Positions 26,380-35,365 of a stretch of 64,000 nucleotides of DNA are shown piece by piece. The stretch lies in contig NZ_CP075171.1 of NCBI RefSeq assembly GCF_021379005.1, positions 1,736,001-1,800,000 of the forward strand. Reading direction: 5' to 3'. How positions within the stretch are numbered: position 1 is the first letter of the stretch; the number at the start of each line of letters is the position of its first letter. The DNA is from Leptodesmis sichuanensis A121. Its GTDB lineage: Bacteria > Cyanobacteriota > Cyanobacteriia > Leptolyngbyales > Leptolyngbyaceae. The position numbers and the translations under genes were made by a program. The notes beneath the pieces were generated by a model. The model saw only the letters and a list, made by a program, of their open reading frames with translations. It had not been told where the DNA came from and did no database searches.

Positions 26380-27123
26380 TTGTTTTTTCCTTAGACGAGG
26401 GTAGATGAGGGTGCGTTAGTTTTATATGACCTGGATTGCGATCGCTGCCAAACATATTTGTTTCCGAGGCAGCCACAGTCCGTATAAAACTTAGCCTAGA
26501 GTTCCCTTTCGCATCCAGACCTTCAACCCTGTTCTCATCAAGGAATTACATTTTCTGCAAATCTGTAAAACCCTTTGGGACAAATACTTTCGTATTAAAG
26601 CAAAGTAACCCATTCCAAACCAATCTACTCAAGGGTTTGAAGACATAGATGGATTGATAAAATAATCGATACTTAAGTATAAGTGATTATACGTAAACTA
26701 ATTAAATGGCACCCATCTTTTGCTCTTTTTTCAATAGAACTCTTGCATATTAGATTCAAACAGCAGAAGTAGGATGGGCAAAACACAGTATGCCCATTCA
26801 GATGAAGCAGAATCATGTGATGAGCAAAGGGAAACACCGTGCCCATCCTACGATTTTTCGCTAATTTGCAAGAGGTCCGATCAACAGTGAATTTTCTTCG
26901 ACCAGCTATTTTTGTAGCCAACTCCTAATAGTTAATTTTTGTTTAACTGCTTCTTAAGAGAAACTGCAATTTTGTTCGTTGATCCATTGCAAGGATGACA
27001 ATCTATCTAGAGTGTTCCAGTGTATCTGGAACTACAGATTGACTGGCTAGAGCAGGTGTAGCCAAAGCTGCCAAGGTTCTGGCTGGCCAACCTTACGCTC
27101 GTTTTTAGCTAGCGAGGTAGTTT
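26380..27123. repeat. 744-base intergenic region with a GTAGGATGGGCA inverted repeat
   Basis: No credible gene is seen. GTAGGATGGGCA at 26769-26780 is matched by its exact complement at 26840-26851, enclosing 59 bases; this has the form of a small non-autonomous repeat. The AT-rich left part carries the leader of the PEP-CTERM gene. The right end (from about 27010) holds three hairpins in the leader of the EF-G-like gene. Confidence 0.6.
27014..27106 (+). promoter_or_regulatory. Structured leader of the EF-G-like gene
   Basis: Three inverted repeats follow in series: GTTCCAG/CTGGAAC (27014-27032, perfect, five-base loop), TGGCTA/TAGCCA (27044-27064) and AAGGTT/AACCTT (27073-27094). A run of five T (27102-27106) comes eight bases after the last. 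The ATG is 17 bases further on. The form suggests a structured 5' leader or attenuator; this is an inference. Confidence 0.4.
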
Positions 27124-29163
27124 ATGAGCGACAATGTATTGTCCGGCACCCGAAACGTGGCGATCGTGGGGCCTTACCTTAGTGGTAAAACAACGCTATT
27201 AGAAAGCCTGTTGTTTGTGACTGGAGCCATTACCCGAAAGGGCAAAGTCACGGACAGAAATACTGTGGGTGATGGTACGCCAGAAGCCCGCGATCGCCAG
27301 ATGAGTGTTGAAGTAAACGCCGCCAGTACCGAGTATGGCGGCGTTCGTTTTACGTTCCTGGATTGCCCAGGATCGATTGAGTTCGTCCAGGAAACGTTGA
27401 ATGCGTTAATGGGTGTGGATGCCGTGGTCGTGGTGTGTGAGCCTGTCAGCGATCGGGTACTTACACTCGCGCCTCTATTTAAATTCCTGGACGACTGGCA
27501 GATTCCCCATCTGGTTTTCATCAACAAGATGGATCGGGCAGATGTTGATTTTAATGAGGTGTTGCAAGCCTTGAAGAAGGTTTCCAGCCGCCCCTTAGTG
27601 GCCCATCAGTATCCGATCGGCAGTGGCGAAAAATTAGTTGGATTTATTGATCTGGTAACGGAGCAAGCCTATCACTACCATCCTGGCGCTCCCGCTGATC
27701 CCGTCCCCCTGCCAGAGTCATTAAAGGAGCAGGAAAAAGCGGCTCGCTACGAAATGCTGGAAACCCTGGCTAACTTCGATGATCACCTCTTAGAAGAACT
27801 ATTGGAAGAACTGGAACCGCCACAAGAGGAAATTCTAAAAGATTTAAAGATGGAGTTAGGAGCGGATCAAATTGTGCCTGTCTTCATCGGTATCGCTGAT
27901 CAGGATTTTGGGGTACGCCCTCTGCTTCAGGCATTACTGAGAGAGTCGCCGGAACCGGAAGTGACAGCAGAGCATCGGGGGCTTGACTCCAGTAACACCA
28001 CTCCCCTGGCCCAAGTACTGAAGACGTACTACACGCCTCAGGGCGGCAAGTTATCCCTGGTAAGAGTTTGGCAGGGTAGCTTAACAGATGGCATGGTGCT
28101 GAATGGGGTTCGCGTCGGTGGCATTTACCGCATGATGGGTCAGCAGCAGCAAAGTTTGACTTCGGCCAGTGCGGGAGAGATTGTCGCCCTGGGTCGGATG
28201 GAAGGCATCAAGACGGGAGATATTCTGACCTCAGGGGATGCCTCTGCAGGTGCTAAGTTGCCCACTATTGAGAAACTAACTCCTGTATTTGCCCTCGCGA
28301 TCGCAGCGGAAAAGCGCAGTGATGAAGTAAAACTGACAGGGGCATTGACCAAGTTATTAGAGGAAGATCCCTCTTTAGCCTGGGAACAGCATGGGGATAC
28401 CCATGAAATCATTCTGTGGGGTCAGGGTGATATTCATCTGCAGGTGGCCATGGATCGCCTGAATCGCAAATATAATCTGCCGATGAGCGCCCATCCACCC
28501 CAAATTCCCTACAAAGAAACGATTCGCAAGACGGCTACTTCCGTTCATGGTCGCTATAAGCGGCAAACCGGAGGCCACGGTCAGTTTGGCGATGTCTATT
28601 TAGATATCAAGCCACTGTCGCGTGGAGAAGGGTTCAACTTTGATGAAAAAATTGTCGGTGGTGTGGTGCCCCGTCAATATATCCCTGCGGTGGAAAACGG
28701 AGTGCGGGAGTATCTGACTCACGGACCTTTAGGATTCCCGGTTGTAGATGTAGCCGTTACGCTGACCAACGGTTCTTATCACACGGTTGATAGCTCTGAA
28801 CAGGCGTTTAAGCAAGCGGCTCGGATCGCAATGCAGGAAGGCTTGCTAAAGTGTGAGCCGACCTTGCTAGAACCCATTTTGAATGTCACAATCTCAGTGC
28901 CGACAGACTTTACCTCTAAGGTGCTACGGCTGGTTAGCGGACGGCGAGGGCAAATTCTGGGGTACGATGCGAAAGCCGATTGGACTGGATGGGATGAGGT
29001 TGTAGCTTACATTCCCCAGGCCGAAATGCATGACCTGATTGTAGAGTTGCGATCGCTGACAATGGGTGTAGGCTTCTTTAAGTGGGAGTATGACCATTTG
29101 CAGGAGGTTCCTGAGAAGTTAGCCGAACGCGTCTTAACGACCACTGGCCACAACGAGAAGTAA
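27124..29163 (+). CDS. EF-G-like translational GTPase
   Basis: 679 residues with the five-domain EF-G layout. The G domain has G1 GPYLSGKTT (16-24), G4 NKMD (134-137) and a G3 motif reading DCPGS (80-84). In EF-G and EF-Tu that motif is DTPGH, whose His activates water for GTP hydrolysis. Later domains are recognisable (GQGDIHLQVAMDRLNRKY, HGRYKRQTGGHGQFGDV, LRLVSGRRGQILG). This is the second EF-G-like family found beside fusA in many bacteria. Its cellular role is uncertain, and a canonical translocase is unlikely. Confidence 0.85.
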   Translation: MSDNVLSGTRNVAIVGPYLSGKTTLLESLLFVTGAITRKGKVTDRNTVGDGTPEARDRQMSVEVNAASTEYGGVRFTFLDCPGSIEFVQETLNALMGVDAVVVVCEPVSDRVLTLAPLFKFLDDWQIPHLVFINKMDRADVDFNEVLQALKKVSSRPLVAHQYPIGSGEKLVGFIDLVTEQAYHYHPGAPADPVPLPESLKEQEKAARYEMLETLANFDDHLLEELLEELEPPQEEILKDLKMELGADQIVPVFIGIADQDFGVRPLLQALLRESPEPEVTAEHRGLDSSNTTPLAQVLKTYYTPQGGKLSLVRVWQGSLTDGMVLNGVRVGGIYRMMGQQQQSLTSASAGEIVALGRMEGIKTGDILTSGDASAGAKLPTIEKLTPVFALAIAAEKRSDEVKLTGALTKLLEEDPSLAWEQHGDTHEIILWGQGDIHLQVAMDRLNRKYNLPMSAHPPQIPYKETIRKTATSVHGRYKRQTGGHGQFGDVYLDIKPLSRGEGFNFDEKIVGGVVPRQYIPAVENGVREYLTHGPLGFPVVDVAVTLTNGSYHTVDSSEQAFKQAARIAMQEGLLKCEPTLLEPILNVTISVPTDFTSKVLRLVSGRRGQILGYDAKADWTGWDEVVAYIPQAEMHDLIVELRSLTMGVGFFKWEYDHLQEVPEKLAERVLTTTGHNEK

Positions 29164-29175
29164 ACCTTTTGCCTT

Positions 29176-29210
29176 AGCACCAGATAAGAAAGCCTTGTCC
29201 GTCTGGTGCT
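29176..29210 (+). terminator. Possible terminator of the EF-G-like gene
   Basis: AGCACCAGA (29176-29184) is perfectly complementary to 29202-29210, with a 17-base loop, 12 bases after the stop codon. The following T-run is poor (TGTTGCTC). Confidence 0.5.
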
Positions 29211-29223
29211 TGTTGCTCAAAAA

Positions 29224-29254
29224 ATCCTCCCTCTTCGCTGTGAACAGGGAGGAT
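29224..29254 (-). terminator. Terminator of the second PEP-CTERM gene
   Basis: A perfect 9-bp inverted repeat ATCCTCCCT/AGGGAGGAT with a 13-base loop; on the minus strand it runs into TTTTTTG. It lies just after the stop of the gene at 29292. Confidence 0.75.
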
Positions 29255-29291
29255 CGCTATACAACTCCTTCAGGATTCGCTGGCATCAAAC

Positions 29292-30083
29292 TTACGCTGT
29301 TTGCTTGCTACGGCGACGACGGGCTGCTGCCAAACCAGCGCCTGCCAGAGCCAGCCCTGCCATTGTGGTAGGCTCTGGAACCGCTTCAGCAGAACCCATT
29401 ACCTTGAAGTCGGGGCCATTGTGGGAGGCATCTGCACTGACTTGAATGCCAAAGATTGGCCCTGTCAGACCCAAGTCTCCGACACTAATCCCACGAGAAC
29501 CCATTTGTTGTGCTCCTGAGATTTCGGTTGTATCAATACCAAATTTTGCATTTTGCCAGGTATTGCGATCAATGCGAAACAGGTTGCCAATCAGATTACC
29601 CGCCTGATCTAGCGCCTGGATAGTCAGATCACTATTCATGCCCCGTTCCCAGAAGAACAGGCTAGATACGGCCTGTCCAAACGACAGGTTAATCTTAAAA
29701 GAACCTGTGTCTTCCCCATCAATAATATTATTCAGGTTTAAGTTACCCAGACTGGCCGCAATTGAGCTATTGGTAGCTGCTTCTTGCTGAATACCAGAGG
29801 CATTGTCTCCCCGATCGGAACTGGCTGCTCCTGTATTGCCACCTCTCCAGGTGTCGTTAGAAATAATATTGGCAGACTGGACTAAAGCAAAGTTACTAAT
29901 CGTTCTGCCGTTACTAAGCGTTACCGAATTGAGCATGATGTCGCGGGTTGGGTCTAAATTGCCTTTAGAATCGGTAGTGCCTGAGAAGTTGGTTGAGAAC
30001 GAAAAAGCTTGAGCCGGGGAACCAGATGCCATCATTCCAGTGGCCAGCAAGCTAATAGTAGCGACGACATATTTCAAATTCAT
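29292..30083 (-). CDS. PEP-CTERM sorted secreted protein
   Basis: 263 residues with a signal peptide (1-27, ending SPAQA) and a classic PEP-CTERM tail. The tail has VPEPTT near residue 236, the helix MAGLALAGAGLAAA and the basic end RRRRSKQTA. The body is Ser/Asn/Gly-rich (IQQEAATNSSIAASLGNLNL), typical of exosortase substrates. It is unrelated to the other PEP-CTERM protein in the window beyond signal and tail. Confidence 0.85.
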   Translation of the reverse strand: MNLKYVVATISLLATGMMASGSPAQAFSFSTNFSGTTDSKGNLDPTRDIMLNSVTLSNGRTISNFALVQSANIISNDTWRGGNTGAASSDRGDNASGIQQEAATNSSIAASLGNLNLNNIIDGEDTGSFKINLSFGQAVSSLFFWERGMNSDLTIQALDQAGNLIGNLFRIDRNTWQNAKFGIDTTEISGAQQMGSRGISVGDLGLTGPIFGIQVSADASHNGPDFKVMGSAEAVPEPTTMAGLALAGAGLAAARRRRSKQTA

Positions 30084-30600
30084 GGCAGGTATCCTTTAAT
30101 CAAGCTTTGGAAGATTACCTTTCCACTATGGTCTATACATTTGCTTTTGCAGCAAAAAGAGACTCTTTTTTATAGAAGCTTTTACTTTCTAATTAACAGG
30201 TTTAACGTTTTCCAAAAAAACTTAAAAACGCAGGTAATTTCACCTAGAAAAATTGGATTTTATAGCCGTCTTTTCAGTATATTCTTCATTTATATTGAAC
30301 TTCTCAACATAAAAATTCTCGACGTTTGCTGCCAAAGCAGTATTTTCACGAATAATTTGAACCTGACTACCATAATTACTTCCTTTAAAATCAGTAATCG
30401 TATGGATCCGTGCGATTGTTCGTCTCGAAATTTGCCTCGCTGAAAAGGTACGATCGCCAATACATATTGAGGTACAGGTGAGTCATCTGCTTGTACCGTT
30501 TGCGGACATCCACACCATCCATTCGTAATTCCCGAAAATCTGGAGTAGAGTCTGTAATCCCGGCTGAACAGCAGTTTTGCTAGAATTAAGATAATTAAAA
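30084..30600. other. 517-base AT-rich region without a gene
   Basis: No conserved reading frame, repeat or RNA was recognised. It must contain the promoter of the PEP-CTERM gene on its left side and of the small coiled-coil gene on its right. Confidence 0.5.
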
Positions 30601-30987
30601 ATGCTGATTTTAGGCAGAAAACCAGAAATTTCTATGAAACTTATTGACTATCCAGCAGAAATTGCAGAGAAGCAACGACAGCTTCTGAGAATAGAACAGC
30701 ATATCCGCCGTTCACAAGAAATTGTAAATGGTTTAACGGCTGAAATTGATACCGCGATCGCGTTTGATAGCGATCTTAAAAATGATGCCCAACGGAAAGC
30801 TAAGCGGCTTGAATTAATGAGTACAGCAGAGTATCGCAAAGCAGTCGCTAATTTGCTGATGGCTCAAGATGAACGAGCTGAAATTGAAATTGACACCAAC
30901 CTACTGCGGAACCAATTCTCGGTCTTAAAGTTACAACTACGAGAAGCGATCGCAGCCCGTGAATTGCAAATGCTGGATGCAGCCTGA
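30601..30987 (+). CDS. Small coiled-coil protein, unknown function
   Basis: 128 residues from the ATG at 30601; an ATG at 30634 (MKLIDYPAEIAEKQ) is an equally likely start, and neither has a clear ribosome site. The whole protein is helical and charged with heptad character (LLRIEQHIRRSQEIVNGL, LLRNQFSVLKLQLREAIAAR). No membrane or signal segment and no named family. Confidence 0.6.
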   Translation: MLILGRKPEISMKLIDYPAEIAEKQRQLLRIEQHIRRSQEIVNGLTAEIDTAIAFDSDLKNDAQRKAKRLELMSTAEYRKAVANLLMAQDERAEIEIDTNLLRNQFSVLKLQLREAIAARELQMLDAA

Positions 30988-31003
30988 AACTATCATTACT
31001 AGA

Positions 31004-32899
31004 TTAATATCCCAGTTCTTTTCTGGCTTTTTCCCTCATAGCCCGAGCATCTTTGGCGCTGGGTTGAATTTCTAACGCTTTATCCAACGAGGCGATCGCC
31101 TGATCATATCGTCCCAGGTTCCATAAAGCAGATCCCCGAATACTCCAGGCTTCTGCCAGATTGCGGTTGAGGGCGATCGCTTCATCCAGTGCATTGATCG
31201 CTTCCTCAGATCGGCCTACCTCTTGTAGCACACTGCCCCGGTCAACCCAGGCACCAGCGAGAGTAGGCTTAACAAGGGTTGCCTCCTTAAACAGATGGAG
31301 TGCTTCCAGAATCCGATCTTGCTGTCGGTATGCTTTCCCTTTACTCCATAGAGCCTCAGCATAATCTGGGTTGAGATTGAGAGCATCATTGCAAGCGACG
31401 ATTGCTGAATCCGGTTGCTTCAATCCATTCAAACTTTCACAACGCCCCCAGTAAGCCTCTGCCTTATTGGGGTTTAACTCAATTGCCTGATTGAAAGCCG
31501 CAAGTGCCTCAGAGTATTGTCGCTGTTTCAATAACCGATTGGCTCGGTTGAGTGGAGTCTCTGTGAGTAGCAGAGAGGATGGAGAAGGAACCGTTGCAGG
31601 AGGAACAGCTTTCACAGGAGGGGAGCCTTTTACTGCCGAATTGAGAGAGGGAAGTGTTTCAGCCGTTGGTTTTAGACCAGAGTTTAGTTTGGTAGACAGA
31701 AAGGCTATGCCAGCGATCGCTAACACAGCCATGGGAACGCTCCACCGTTTCAGCCATCCCCCCTGCCAGCCAGACTGTAACCTCTGTTTCCAGGATGGGT
31801 TGGCTGATGGCACGGTTCGGAAGGGGCCGCCCTCGCTTCTGTTGGGAGAAGCATCCCCAAACGTCAGGGTTTCCTCCTGATGAAGTGTTGGTTTTGGTTG
31901 ATCAGAACCATGGTGATTGATAATGTCTGATTCTTTCTGGGTTAAAGCCGTCTCAAACAGATCGGATTTGAAGTGAACTGTTGCATCCGATTCTTCACTT
32001 TCCCAAAAGGGCAAATCTACGTCTGTATCCGCAAAGCTAAACAGTTTGGTGGGTAGGTTTTTCAATGCCTCCAGGGTTTCCATTGCGGTGGGATAGCGAT
32101 CACGGAAATCGTAGTACACCATGCGATCGATGACATCCGCTAACTCTGGACTAACTCCAGGAACATGGCTCCGCCACTCTAACTCCCCGGTTTCCGCCAC
32201 CTCACCCAGCAACTTAGGAGCTACCCCAGTTAAGGCTTGGATTCCCACAATTCCAACGGCATACACATCGCTGCAGAAACGGGGTTTCCCAGCCAATTGT
32301 TCATTCGGGATGTAGCCATGAGTGCCAACGACGATCGTAGACTCGGCCACATCCGAGTCCAGATCAGCCAGTTGTACACTGACCTGTTTCACCGCACCAA
32401 AATCAATCAGAACCAACTTGCCATCTTGATGGCGACGAATCAAGTTCGAGGGTTTGACATCCCGATGAATCACGTTTTGCTGATGCACAAACGTCAGAAT
32501 TTCCAGAATATCTCGTAGTAGAATAATTACTCGCTCTTCCGGCCATGGCTTTCCTTTCGCAATCTGGCGAGTCAGCGATTGCCCTTCAATAAACTCCTGC
32601 ACCAGATAAAATTCCTGGTTCTCCTCAAAGTGGGCATATAGAGAAGGAATCTGGTCATGGCGGCCAAGTTGATATAGAACTCTGGCTTCAGTATCAAACA
32701 GTCGTCGTGCAGTTTTTAGATGCTTAACATCGTGAGTTTTAACTAGCAACCGTTTTACAACACAGCGAGGACAACCGGGAAGATGCAAATCCTGGGCTAA
32801 GAAGGATTGTCCAAACCCGCCAACCCCAAGTTGGGCAATGAGCTTGTACCGTTTACCGATAATCGGAGTCGATTTTTCCTCGTTAGTCAGGGAACGCAT
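31004..32899 (-). CDS. Serine/threonine protein kinase with TPR domain
   Basis: 631 residues. A Hanks-type kinase occupies about 15-285: glycine loop LGVGGFG (24-30), catalytic Lys49, HRDVKPSN with Asp147, and DFG at 166-168. All catalytic residues are present. After a disordered linker there is one membrane helix (about 392-408, VPMAVLAIAGIAFL), then at least four TPR repeats (about 455-620) that would lie outside the membrane. The layout is common for cyanobacterial sensor kinases of the SpkC/D type. The substrate is unknown. Confidence 0.9.
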   Translation of the reverse strand: MRSLTNEEKSTPIIGKRYKLIAQLGVGGFGQSFLAQDLHLPGCPRCVVKRLLVKTHDVKHLKTARRLFDTEARVLYQLGRHDQIPSLYAHFEENQEFYLVQEFIEGQSLTRQIAKGKPWPEERVIILLRDILEILTFVHQQNVIHRDVKPSNLIRRHQDGKLVLIDFGAVKQVSVQLADLDSDVAESTIVVGTHGYIPNEQLAGKPRFCSDVYAVGIVGIQALTGVAPKLLGEVAETGELEWRSHVPGVSPELADVIDRMVYYDFRDRYPTAMETLEALKNLPTKLFSFADTDVDLPFWESEESDATVHFKSDLFETALTQKESDIINHHGSDQPKPTLHQEETLTFGDASPNRSEGGPFRTVPSANPSWKQRLQSGWQGGWLKRWSVPMAVLAIAGIAFLSTKLNSGLKPTAETLPSLNSAVKGSPPVKAVPPATVPSPSSLLLTETPLNRANRLLKQRQYSEALAAFNQAIELNPNKAEAYWGRCESLNGLKQPDSAIVACNDALNLNPDYAEALWSKGKAYRQQDRILEALHLFKEATLVKPTLAGAWVDRGSVLQEVGRSEEAINALDEAIALNRNLAEAWSIRGSALWNLGRYDQAIASLDKALEIQPSAKDARAMREKARKELGY

Positions 32900-32961
32900 C
32901 GTTCAGGATACTCATTTCTGATCTCTCAGCATAAAGCTTTAAAACCTGTAATGAAAAGTTT

Positions 32962-32988
32962 TTAAACCAAGTCCAGCGAGAGAACTGG
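32962..32988. repeat. Leader element shared with the TerC gene
   Basis: These 27 bases (TTAAACCAAGTCCAGC then AGAGAACTGG) match 12493-12519 at 25 positions. In both places the element lies 33-63 bases upstream of a minus-strand start codon, in the same orientation. The flanking 485-base gap (32900-33384) otherwise contains a terminator and no gene. Confidence 0.6.
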
Positions 32989-33288
32989 GAAAGACCGTTT
33001 TTCTAGCGGAGTAAACTGCCGGAAGGCCGCATTATAGGCAAACTCTGTACCGCATTCTCAATCTTTCCCGTTCTACAGCAGCAATATTTCATTTTCCGTA
33101 TCTTTATAAAGAAAAGTGAATACCACAGATAGATTCTTTCAACTATAGCGCCCTATCTTGTGTTCTCCATCTTAGGACAGGTAGCGATCGCTGCCAGCAA
33201 TGTGTATACTCAAAAACATATAGGTAAAGCACGTAGACCTGGTGAACAAGGAGCACCAGGGTCATAAAAAATCTGCTTTCAAAAGCGC

Positions 33289-33316
33289 AAGCCCCAGATC
33301 TTCGGATTTGGGGCTT
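33289..33316 (-). terminator. Strong hairpin with UUCG tetraloop
   Basis: A 12-bp stem (one G-U pair) from AAGCCCC closes on C(TTCG)G when read on the plus strand. It lies 68 bases beyond the stop of the PAS-Crp regulator at 33385 and is its likely terminator. On the minus strand TTTT and then TTTTTT follow within 30 bases, not immediately. Confidence 0.6.
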
Positions 33317-33384
33317 TAGGGTTAAATGGGGTGGGTTAGAGATGAGCAAATGAGCCTACACTCAGGTGTAATTCTTTACCGGAT

Positions 33385-34572
33385 TCAAGCTGAAGAGGTG
33401 GGAATCCTCCTGGTAATGATTATGTAATGATTATGAGCATCCTGGGTAATCTTGCCCTGTTCTTGCAACTTACCCAGTAAGCGCGTCACCGTCACCCGCG
33501 TGGTGCAACAGGCACTGGCAAAATCTTGATGGGTCAACCGGGCACGCAAGCGAGTTCCCTGTTCTACAGGTTGCCCGATCGCTTGCTTCAGTAACATTAA
33601 TAAACTATGCAATCGTTCTTCTACCCGAATCTGTCCATAAATCGCCAACAAACTCTCTGTCTGTTGCAACCGTTGCTTCAGCGAAGACAGAATCGCTTGA
33701 GCCAGCTTTGGGGATTGGGCAATTTCAGAAATGGGAATCAACGCCAGTTTGACATCCGACAACGCGATCGCTTGATAGGTGTGCAATGCCGTTAAGCTTG
33801 GCCCAAACACCATTGAATCGCCCACCAGTCCCACCAGCATTTCCTCTCCTCGCTCAGAAATTGTGGTTAACTTGACCACACCTTCCACGACCATCCAGAG
33901 CGATTGCGGCTCAAACTTAATCATCTCCCCTTTGCTGTACTGAAACAGCGATCGATCCAATCGAGGATCATACTCCGGAGCATCTAAAGCGGCTTCTGCC
34001 CGCTTCCGTTCTGTGATATCTCGAATCAACCATTGTAAATAGGCAATCTCTCCTTCTGGGGTGCGAATCACCTGAATGGTTAAAGCGGCATTGAAAAAGG
34101 TCGTTGGCCGTCGATAAAGCCGCACCGAAACCTCCACCCGTTCCAGTTGTCCAATCTGAGCCAGCTTGGCTTGAAACAGCGGCAAATCTTCTGAAACAAC
34201 CAGGCTGGCCAGAGATTTACCCATAATGTCCTGCGGCTGGGCATTGAGCAGTTGCATCCCAGCACTATTCAATCCCTCGATCGAGCCGATTGCATTCGTA
34301 ATCACACAGGCATCCGGTATAAATTCAAACAGGCTTTGGTAACGTTGCCGTTCTGCCTGCAGTTCATTTTGCAATTGGCTAATTTGTTGCTGTTGCTGAT
34401 CCAATTCATCAATAGCAATTTGAAGCGCTTCAGACACAATGCCAAGTTCTTTCAGAGCACTGGGTAGCAGATCTGGCGACGGTGAAGGTGCAGCGTTAGC
34501 AATTCGGTAAAGCTCAGATAGGCGTTCACAAGCTGATTTGGCTCGTCGGCTTAATGAACTGATATTATCCAT
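33385..34572 (-). CDS. PAS-Crp/Fnr fusion transcription regulator
   Basis: 395 residues. An N-terminal coiled coil (about 40-80, Gln-rich) leads to a PAS domain (about 80-195, FIPDACVITNAIGSIEGLN through LIRDITERKRAEAAL). Next comes a Crp-type beta-barrel (about 205-310), and then a winged helix (about 325-390, SACCTTRVTVTRLLGKLQEQ). The phosphate-binding cassette RxAS of cAMP receptors is not visible in the barrel, so the ligand is probably not cAMP. PAS may sense redox, light or a small molecule. The fusion places the sensor directly on a DNA-binding protein. Confidence 0.8.
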   Translation of the reverse strand: MDNISSLSRRAKSACERLSELYRIANAAPSPSPDLLPSALKELGIVSEALQIAIDELDQQQQQISQLQNELQAERQRYQSLFEFIPDACVITNAIGSIEGLNSAGMQLLNAQPQDIMGKSLASLVVSEDLPLFQAKLAQIGQLERVEVSVRLYRRPTTFFNAALTIQVIRTPEGEIAYLQWLIRDITERKRAEAALDAPEYDPRLDRSLFQYSKGEMIKFEPQSLWMVVEGVVKLTTISERGEEMLVGLVGDSMVFGPSLTALHTYQAIALSDVKLALIPISEIAQSPKLAQAILSSLKQRLQQTESLLAIYGQIRVEERLHSLLMLLKQAIGQPVEQGTRLRARLTHQDFASACCTTRVTVTRLLGKLQEQGKITQDAHNHYIIITRRIPTSSA

Positions 34573-34966
34573 AATTTGATTTCCTGGGGCAGGTAGTCGG
34601 GCTAAAGAAAAGAGAAAAATTATTCCTTACCGATAAGCAATCCGTACTGAATAAGTACCTGCTTACTAAGCACTTTCAAGTTCCGATGTCCTTCATCAAA
34701 GCTCAATGCTTGTAAAACAATAGGTTCAGGGAATTTCCGTTTAAACCCCCTATGGGCATAGAAGGAGAGAAAAGTAGCACAACGATCGGCCCTACTCCTA
34801 GTGTTAAGCCACAGTGTTATCTAGATTACATCCAACTCTTAAAAAACTTTATCTGTGCGGTAGAAGTGGAAATCAGGCAAATTGAATAGGCTGATTAGGC
34901 ATCAGGTTAAGTATAGTCACAGTCATCCTAATGTAATACAAATTCAGGGCATTCAAGAGAGGAGCT
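34573..34966. other. Divergent promoter region, no gene
   Basis: These 394 bases separate the PAS-Crp regulator from the small zinc-ribbon gene. No repeat, RNA or reading frame of note. The right end contains GAGAGGAG just before the ATG at 34967. Confidence 0.5.
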
Positions 34967-35218
34967 ATGCAATTTCAAATAGAGTGTAATAAATCAAAAA
35001 AAATCCAAACCTGTTGGTTTTGTAATTCCTCGTTTGAGCCTAAAGAAGCTAGGGTAATTATTTATGACGATCGCGGTAGCGATCGAGGTGAAGTTTGCCC
35101 TCAATGTCTACAAATGGGTTCTATCTGGTTGAATCAAAGATTTGAACAACTGATTCAGCCTCAAAAAACATCTTTAGCTCCTTTGAAGCGGAATTTATTG
35201 AAGGAACTGTCAGCCTAA
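34967..35218 (+). CDS. Small zinc-ribbon protein
   Basis: 83 residues with two CxxC pairs, CWFC (16-19) and CPQC (43-46), about 24 residues apart. That spacing suits a zinc ribbon. The rest is polar. AGGAG lies 6 bases before the ATG. No family or function is recognised. Confidence 0.65.
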   Translation: MQFQIECNKSKKIQTCWFCNSSFEPKEARVIIYDDRGSDRGEVCPQCLQMGSIWLNQRFEQLIQPQKTSLAPLKRNLLKELSA

Positions 35219-35365
35219 TCAAGATATCATCATTTTTATCGTTCTCTCTTTATCCATAGCTGGGGCATAGAAGCAACACTTAACTTGCGATGGAAAACGG
35301 CATTAATAAAACGAAACATCTGTGTAGTACAGCTACGAAATGAGATTACCCGACGTTGGCAACCC

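Noticed and set aside
26673-26921. Short minus-strand frame in the region before the EF-G-like gene
   Set aside because: It runs through the GTAGGATGGGCA inverted repeat, so its codons are repeat sequence.
33143-33349. 68-codon minus-strand frame between the kinase and the PAS-Crp gene
   Set aside because: It covers the UUCG-loop terminator and has no start signals.
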